A DNA stretch of 18,191 nucleotides from Sulfuricurvum sp. IAE1 (lineage in GTDB: Bacteria > Campylobacterota > Campylobacteria > Campylobacterales > Sulfurimonadaceae), in NCBI GenBank assembly GCA_945867285.1, contig CAMBHX010000019.1, positions 1-18,191 of the forward strand, read 5' to 3'. Of the stretch, positions 15,256 through 18,191 are shown one piece after another (the first letter of the stretch is position 1; each line of letters opens with the position of its first letter). A model generated the notes under the pieces. The model saw only the letters and a list, made by a program, of their open reading frames with translations. It was not told where the DNA came from and did not search any database. A program made the position numbers and the translations under genes.

Positions 15256-16401
15256 CTATCGACGAATCACATCACTCTCTTTGACCCACATCTCTTCTCC
15301 CGCTGGTTGCCAGACACGATTAACAAAATAACCTGTTATTTTCACCCATCCACCACTAGAAGTTCCTGAGGTAAACGATCTCCCCTGCTCCCACATATCG
15401 ATTTTTGTCCCATTAATGCCATTATAAACACCCGCATTGGAGGCCAAACGATAAGCACTTGGTGTCGACTTTTTAACAACAGTATCGGGCTTTGATGCAA
15501 CTGGAGACTTCAAAGTAGAAACCATACGTTCACGCTCTAATGCCAATTTATCAATTTGACGTTGTTTTTGTTCACTTTGGCTTATTTGAGTCGATGATGC
15601 TTTTGGTACTATTGCTGGTGCTTTTAGTGTTGTCTTAGCAACTACTTTTGTTTTTTCAATGGGTTTTTCTTTAACGACTATTTTTTCTTTATAAACAATT
15701 TTTGGCTCAATGGCTTTAGCAGGGACGAGCTTTTCTTTATAAACTATCTTTTCAACAATTTTATCTTTATACACAATTTTTGGTTCAATAGCCTTGGCAG
15801 GCACCAGTTTCTCTTTATAGACTATTTTTTCAACCACTTTGTCTTTGTAGACGATTTTTGGTTCACAGGGCTTATCAACACTAATTTTATCCCTATAAAC
15901 AATTTTGTCTTTATAAATAATCTTTGGTTCAATCGTTTTTGTCACCGAAGGATTATCCCTGTAAACAATTCTTTCAACAATTTTATCTTTATAAACAATT
16001 TTTGGTTCAACAGATTTAGCAGCAGCTATTTGGTTTGCGGTTGGATTATCTCTATAGACTATTTTTTCAACGATTTTCTCCTGCACAACGGGTGCTTTAT
16101 CTTTGTAAACTGTTATGGTTTTTCCACTATTTTTGAGAGCTTTTTGGGTACGTTCCAACTCGTCTTTCGTTTGAGCAAGTGCTTTTTGAAGCATCTTGCG
16201 CTCCTCTTGAGAAACCTTTCCTCCGTGATTTTGAGAGGCCAATCGTTTGTTGTATGCAAGTGCTTCTTTGAGTGCACGATCTTTGGCAACCAATGAGCGT
16301 TCTAGACTTTGAATGATAGACTCTTTTTGAGAGCACTCACTCGCATAAGCACCACTTGCCAATAATGATAGCCCCGCCAAAAAAATCACATTATTTCTCA
16401 T
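15256..16401 (-). CDS. Periplasmic SH3-domain protein with 26-residue KIVYKDK repeats
   Basis: Exported 381-aa protein of unknown role, perhaps a cell-wall-binding stalk. It has a signal peptide (about 1-20, cut near AYA-SEC), then a coiled coil (about 24-92, rich in Q, E, K and L). A repeat region (about 98-249) follows, built on a 26-residue unit beginning EPKIVYKDKIVEKIVY. A linker rich in K, S and Q comes next, and a C-terminal bacterial SH3-like domain (about 315-381, with YRLASNAGVYNG and GGWVKITGYF). The cysteine near the signal cut is not in a lipobox. AAAGG lies eight bases before the ATG, inside the end of trmA, and the gap is 3 bases, so it is likely co-transcribed with fliP and trmA. 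A link to the flagellum is possible but only positional. Confidence 0.8.
   Translation of the reverse strand: MRNNVIFLAGLSLLASGAYASECSQKESIIQSLERSLVAKDRALKEALAYNKRLASQNHGGKVSQEERKMLQKALAQTKDELERTQKALKNSGKTITVYKDKAPVVQEKIVEKIVYRDNPTANQIAAAKSVEPKIVYKDKIVERIVYRDNPSVTKTIEPKIIYKDKIVYRDKISVDKPCEPKIVYKDKVVEKIVYKEKLVPAKAIEPKIVYKDKIVEKIVYKEKLVPAKAIEPKIVYKEKIVVKEKPIEKTKVVAKTTLKAPAIVPKASSTQISQSEQKQRQIDKLALERERMVSTLKSPVASKPDTVVKKSTPSAYRLASNAGVYNGINGTKIDMWEQGRSFTSGTSSGGWVKITGYFVNRVWQPAGEEMWVKESDVIRR
15655..16110 (-). repeat. In-frame degenerate 78-bp coding repeats
   Basis: Coding repeats inside the SH3-protein gene. Full 26-codon units span residues 132-157, 180-205 and 206-231. A 22-codon unit (158-179) lacks four residues, and partial units flank the array. 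The two adjacent full units (15709-15864) differ at about 16 of 78 bases by my count, yet at only one amino acid (V/I), so they are old repeats kept by selection on the protein. Confidence 0.85.
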
Positions 16402-16404
16402 TGA

Positions 16405-17514
16405 TTAGCCTTTACGAGAAAGTTTCACACCCATCTCCAGATGATGTGTGTAGGGAAATTGATCAAATACCGCCATCGCTTCAACCGTGTGTGTCTGACA
16501 CAAAATTTCTAAATCACGTAATAATGTTTCAGGATTGCAGGAGATATACAACAAATGGTCAAATCGAGCCGCAAAAGCACACGGTTCATCCCCCAGCCCA
16601 CTGCGTGGTGGATCGACAAACAGTGTTTTGAGGGTGTATTTCTGTACATCCAGCCCCTCAAGGCGACGAAACTCCCGATTTCCATCCAACGCCAACGTAA
16701 ACTCTTCAGCACTGAGTCGGACAAAATCAATATTAGAGACACCATTGAGCTCCATATTGTGCTTTGCAGCGACAATAGATGCTTTAGAAATTTCAGTTGC
16801 CAAAACACGTTCAAACTGGGTGGCAAAAGGGATCGTAAAATTACCCGCACCACAATACAACTCCAGCAAATCGCCACCAATACCATCCAATTGATCCATC
16901 GACCACGCGACCATTTTTTCGTTCACCAGTGCATTGGGCTGGGTAAAGCTATTTTCGATGTGGATATATCGATAATCACGTCCTCGAATATGAAGGATTT
17001 CGGTGACATAGTCTTGCGACAATACTACCTTTTGTTTACGACTACGGCCAATGATATAGATACCTAACTGTTTCTCGATCTCTTTTGCGCTTAGGCTCCA
17101 CGACTCATCAAGCGCCTTGTGATAGATCAAGCTCGCCAATACTTCCCCACTGCTACTAGTGAGAAAATCAACTCCAAAAAGCTTATACCCAAGGTTGTAT
17201 TCTTTCAGCAATGCCAAAAGAGGTTGCATTATTTTGGCAATATTTTCATGGACAATCGAACAATTGTAAATCTTGACTACACCTTGTTTATCCAAACGAT
17301 TCATTGCATAAAAAGAACCCTCATCATCATGGTACACTTTGAACTCAGCACGAGAGCGATAGTGTTCTTCACGTGATTCAAATATCGAGATCTCACCGCC
17401 AAAAAAAGGGGTGAATCTCTCTTGTATTTCTTGGGTTTTGAGAGTTAATTGACCTTGATAACCCTCCTCATATATCCTACAACTACCACAGACTCCAAAA
17501 TAATCACATTGCAT
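16405..17514 (-). CDS. trmA: tRNA (uracil-54-C5)-methyltransferase TrmA with Fe-S-type cysteines
   Basis: SAM-dependent enzyme that makes ribothymidine at position 54 of tRNA. The 369-aa product aligns with E. coli TrmA over its length: HYRSRAEFKVYHD, IENSFTQPNALVNEKM (Q192), SAM motif LLELYCGAGNF (216-226), FVDPPRSGL (D301), the nucleophile C326 in YISCNPETL, and QFPYTHHLEMG (E360 as general base). Unlike E. coli TrmA it begins with C3-x5-C9-x2-C12 and has C85 in IYNCSI. This is the cysteine spacing that binds a [4Fe-4S] cluster in the paralogue RlmD. AGGA in the fliP stop region serves as ribosome site, 8 bases after fliP. RlmC/RlmD-type activity is less likely given the TrmA-like C-terminus. 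Confidence 0.92.
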   Translation of the reverse strand: MQCDYFGVCGSCRIYEEGYQGQLTLKTQEIQERFTPFFGGEISIFESREEHYRSRAEFKVYHDDEGSFYAMNRLDKQGVVKIYNCSIVHENIAKIMQPLLALLKEYNLGYKLFGVDFLTSSSGEVLASLIYHKALDESWSLSAKEIEKQLGIYIIGRSRKQKVVLSQDYVTEILHIRGRDYRYIHIENSFTQPNALVNEKMVAWSMDQLDGIGGDLLELYCGAGNFTIPFATQFERVLATEISKASIVAAKHNMELNGVSNIDFVRLSAEEFTLALDGNREFRRLEGLDVQKYTLKTLFVDPPRSGLGDEPCAFAARFDHLLYISCNPETLLRDLEILCQTHTVEAMAVFDQFPYTHHLEMGVKLSRKG

Positions 17515-17522
17515 TAATAATC

Positions 17523-18191
17523 CTACTTAACACTGGCAATGAGGTTTCCAATGAGAAGATTCCATCCATCCACCATAATAAATACCAAAATCTTAAACGG
17601 CATCGAAATCATAACCGGAGGTAACATCATCATCCCCATCGACATGAGTATGGATGCCACGACCATATCAATGACCAAAAAGGGTAAAAAGAGCAAAAAT
17701 CCTATCTCAAAAGCAGTTTTAAGCTCACTGATAACAAAAGCCGGAATAACAATTGTCAACGGTACTTCAGCTATAGATTGAGGGTTTTCCATGTGCCGTA
17801 TACGTAAAAATAGTGCCAAATCTTTTTCACGCGTGTTGCGCACCATAAAACTTTTAAACGGTTCGGTGGTTTTGGTAAATGCCTCATCGTAGCTGATTTT
17901 ATTTTCCGTATAGGGTTTTATCCCCTCGTTATACGATTTTTGTGCTACAGGCTCCATCACAAACACGGTCAAAATAAGTGCCAACATAACGAGTAATTGC
18001 GTAGGTGGGACTTGCTGTGTCCCTAGTGCTTGTCGTAAAAATCCAAAAACGATGACAAAACGGGTAAATGTAGTCATAACCAAAACAAGTGATGGCGCCA
18101 AAAAAAGCACCGTAAGCATCATCAAAACATTCAAAGAACTTACAATTTCTTGCGGGGATTCAGGAGCTGCGAGATTAAAACTCATCGTAGG
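17523..18191 (-). CDS. fliP: Flagellar export gate protein FliP (5' end beyond window)
   Basis: Core membrane protein of the flagellar type III export gate, forming a ring with FliQ and FliR. The 222 visible codons cover the mature protein: the TM run LFLAPSLVLVMTTFTRFVIV, FLRQALGTQQVPPTQLL, the periplasmic loop with YNEGIKPY and RNTREKDLALFLRI, and the C-terminal signature IPAFVISELKTAFEIGFLLF followed by MLPPVMISMPFKILVF and DGWNLLIGNL. An ATG at 18185 would give 220 aa, but the frame stays open to the window edge and FliP normally starts with a signal peptide some 20-25 residues earlier. The real start is therefore most likely outside. The stop is part of the trmA ribosome site. Confidence 0.96.
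   Translation of the reverse strand, partial: PTMSFNLAAPESPQEIVSSLNVLMMLTVLFLAPSLVLVMTTFTRFVIVFGFLRQALGTQQVPPTQLLVMLALILTVFVMEPVAQKSYNEGIKPYTENKISYDEAFTKTTEPFKSFMVRNTREKDLALFLRIRHMENPQSIAEVPLTIVIPAFVISELKTAFEIGFLLFLPFLVIDMVVASILMSMGMMMLPPVMISMPFKILVFIMVDGWNLLIGNLIASVK

Noticed and set aside
15655..16110. Regular repeats considered as a CRISPR array.
   Set aside because: The repeats are degenerate, in frame, without distinct spacers, and encode a periodic protein segment.
16555..17067. A 170-codon open frame on the plus strand opposite trmA.
   Set aside because: It is antisense to a well-conserved enzyme, has no recognisable motif, and several overlapping antisense frames occur here, as expected from the codon bias of trmA.
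1..18191. Mobile elements, phage genes, toxin-antitoxin pairs, tRNA and rRNA genes.
   Set aside because: I saw no transposase, integrase, terminal inverted repeats, tRNA-like clover-leaf or rRNA motif; nearly all sequence is covered by chromosomal core genes.

Overview
The window looks like chromosomal core sequence from a Campylobacterota (Epsilonproteobacteria) bacterium. A free-living, sulfur-oxidising type close to Sulfurimonas or Sulfuricurvum is my best guess. The evidence is the AT-rich base composition, the short RecO, a CheX-FliN-FliO string, the DksA-like/RlmH/AccD gene order that I recall from Campylobacter genomes, and an Rrf2/DUF4395 pair. The genus is inferred from protein character only. 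I see no insertion sequence, phage gene, CRISPR array, tRNA or rRNA, and no gene gap of 300 bases or more (the largest is 173 bases).

Left edge (1-1708, + strand): a flagellar switch and export string in which each gene overlaps the next by 4 bases. It encodes a CheX-type CheY-P phosphatase, the switch protein FliN, and a large FliO-like membrane protein. It converges on a Sel1-repeat gene (1793-2263, -).

Centre (2347-13170, - strand): nine genes with spacings from -4 to +10 bases, so probably one transcript of about 10.8 kb. In order of transcription they are gltB, gltD, an inositol-monophosphatase family gene, accD, a ThiE-family gene, rlmH, a dksA-like gene, an uncharacterised two-TM protein and a DusB-type dihydrouridine synthase. 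The group joins nitrogen assimilation (GOGAT), the first committed step of fatty-acid synthesis, rRNA and tRNA modification, and a stringent-response-type regulator.

Right half: recO (13324-13941, +) is transcribed divergently from gltB and is followed by an orphan 79-aa gene. These meet a two-gene minus-strand unit of a DUF4395 membrane protein and an Rrf2 regulator. The promoter of that unit carries a perfect 7-3-7 inverted repeat over its -35 element, a good candidate operator for autoregulation. Further right on the minus strand, fliP (running off the window), trmA and a periplasmic SH3-domain protein with a 26-residue repeat lie 3 to 8 bases apart.

The most interesting points are the Rrf2-DUF4395 module and its dyad, a TrmA that carries an RlmD-like set of four cysteines expected to hold an iron-sulfur cluster, and the diverged but protein-conserved repeats of the SH3 protein. 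Most of the window is otherwise ordinary housekeeping sequence.
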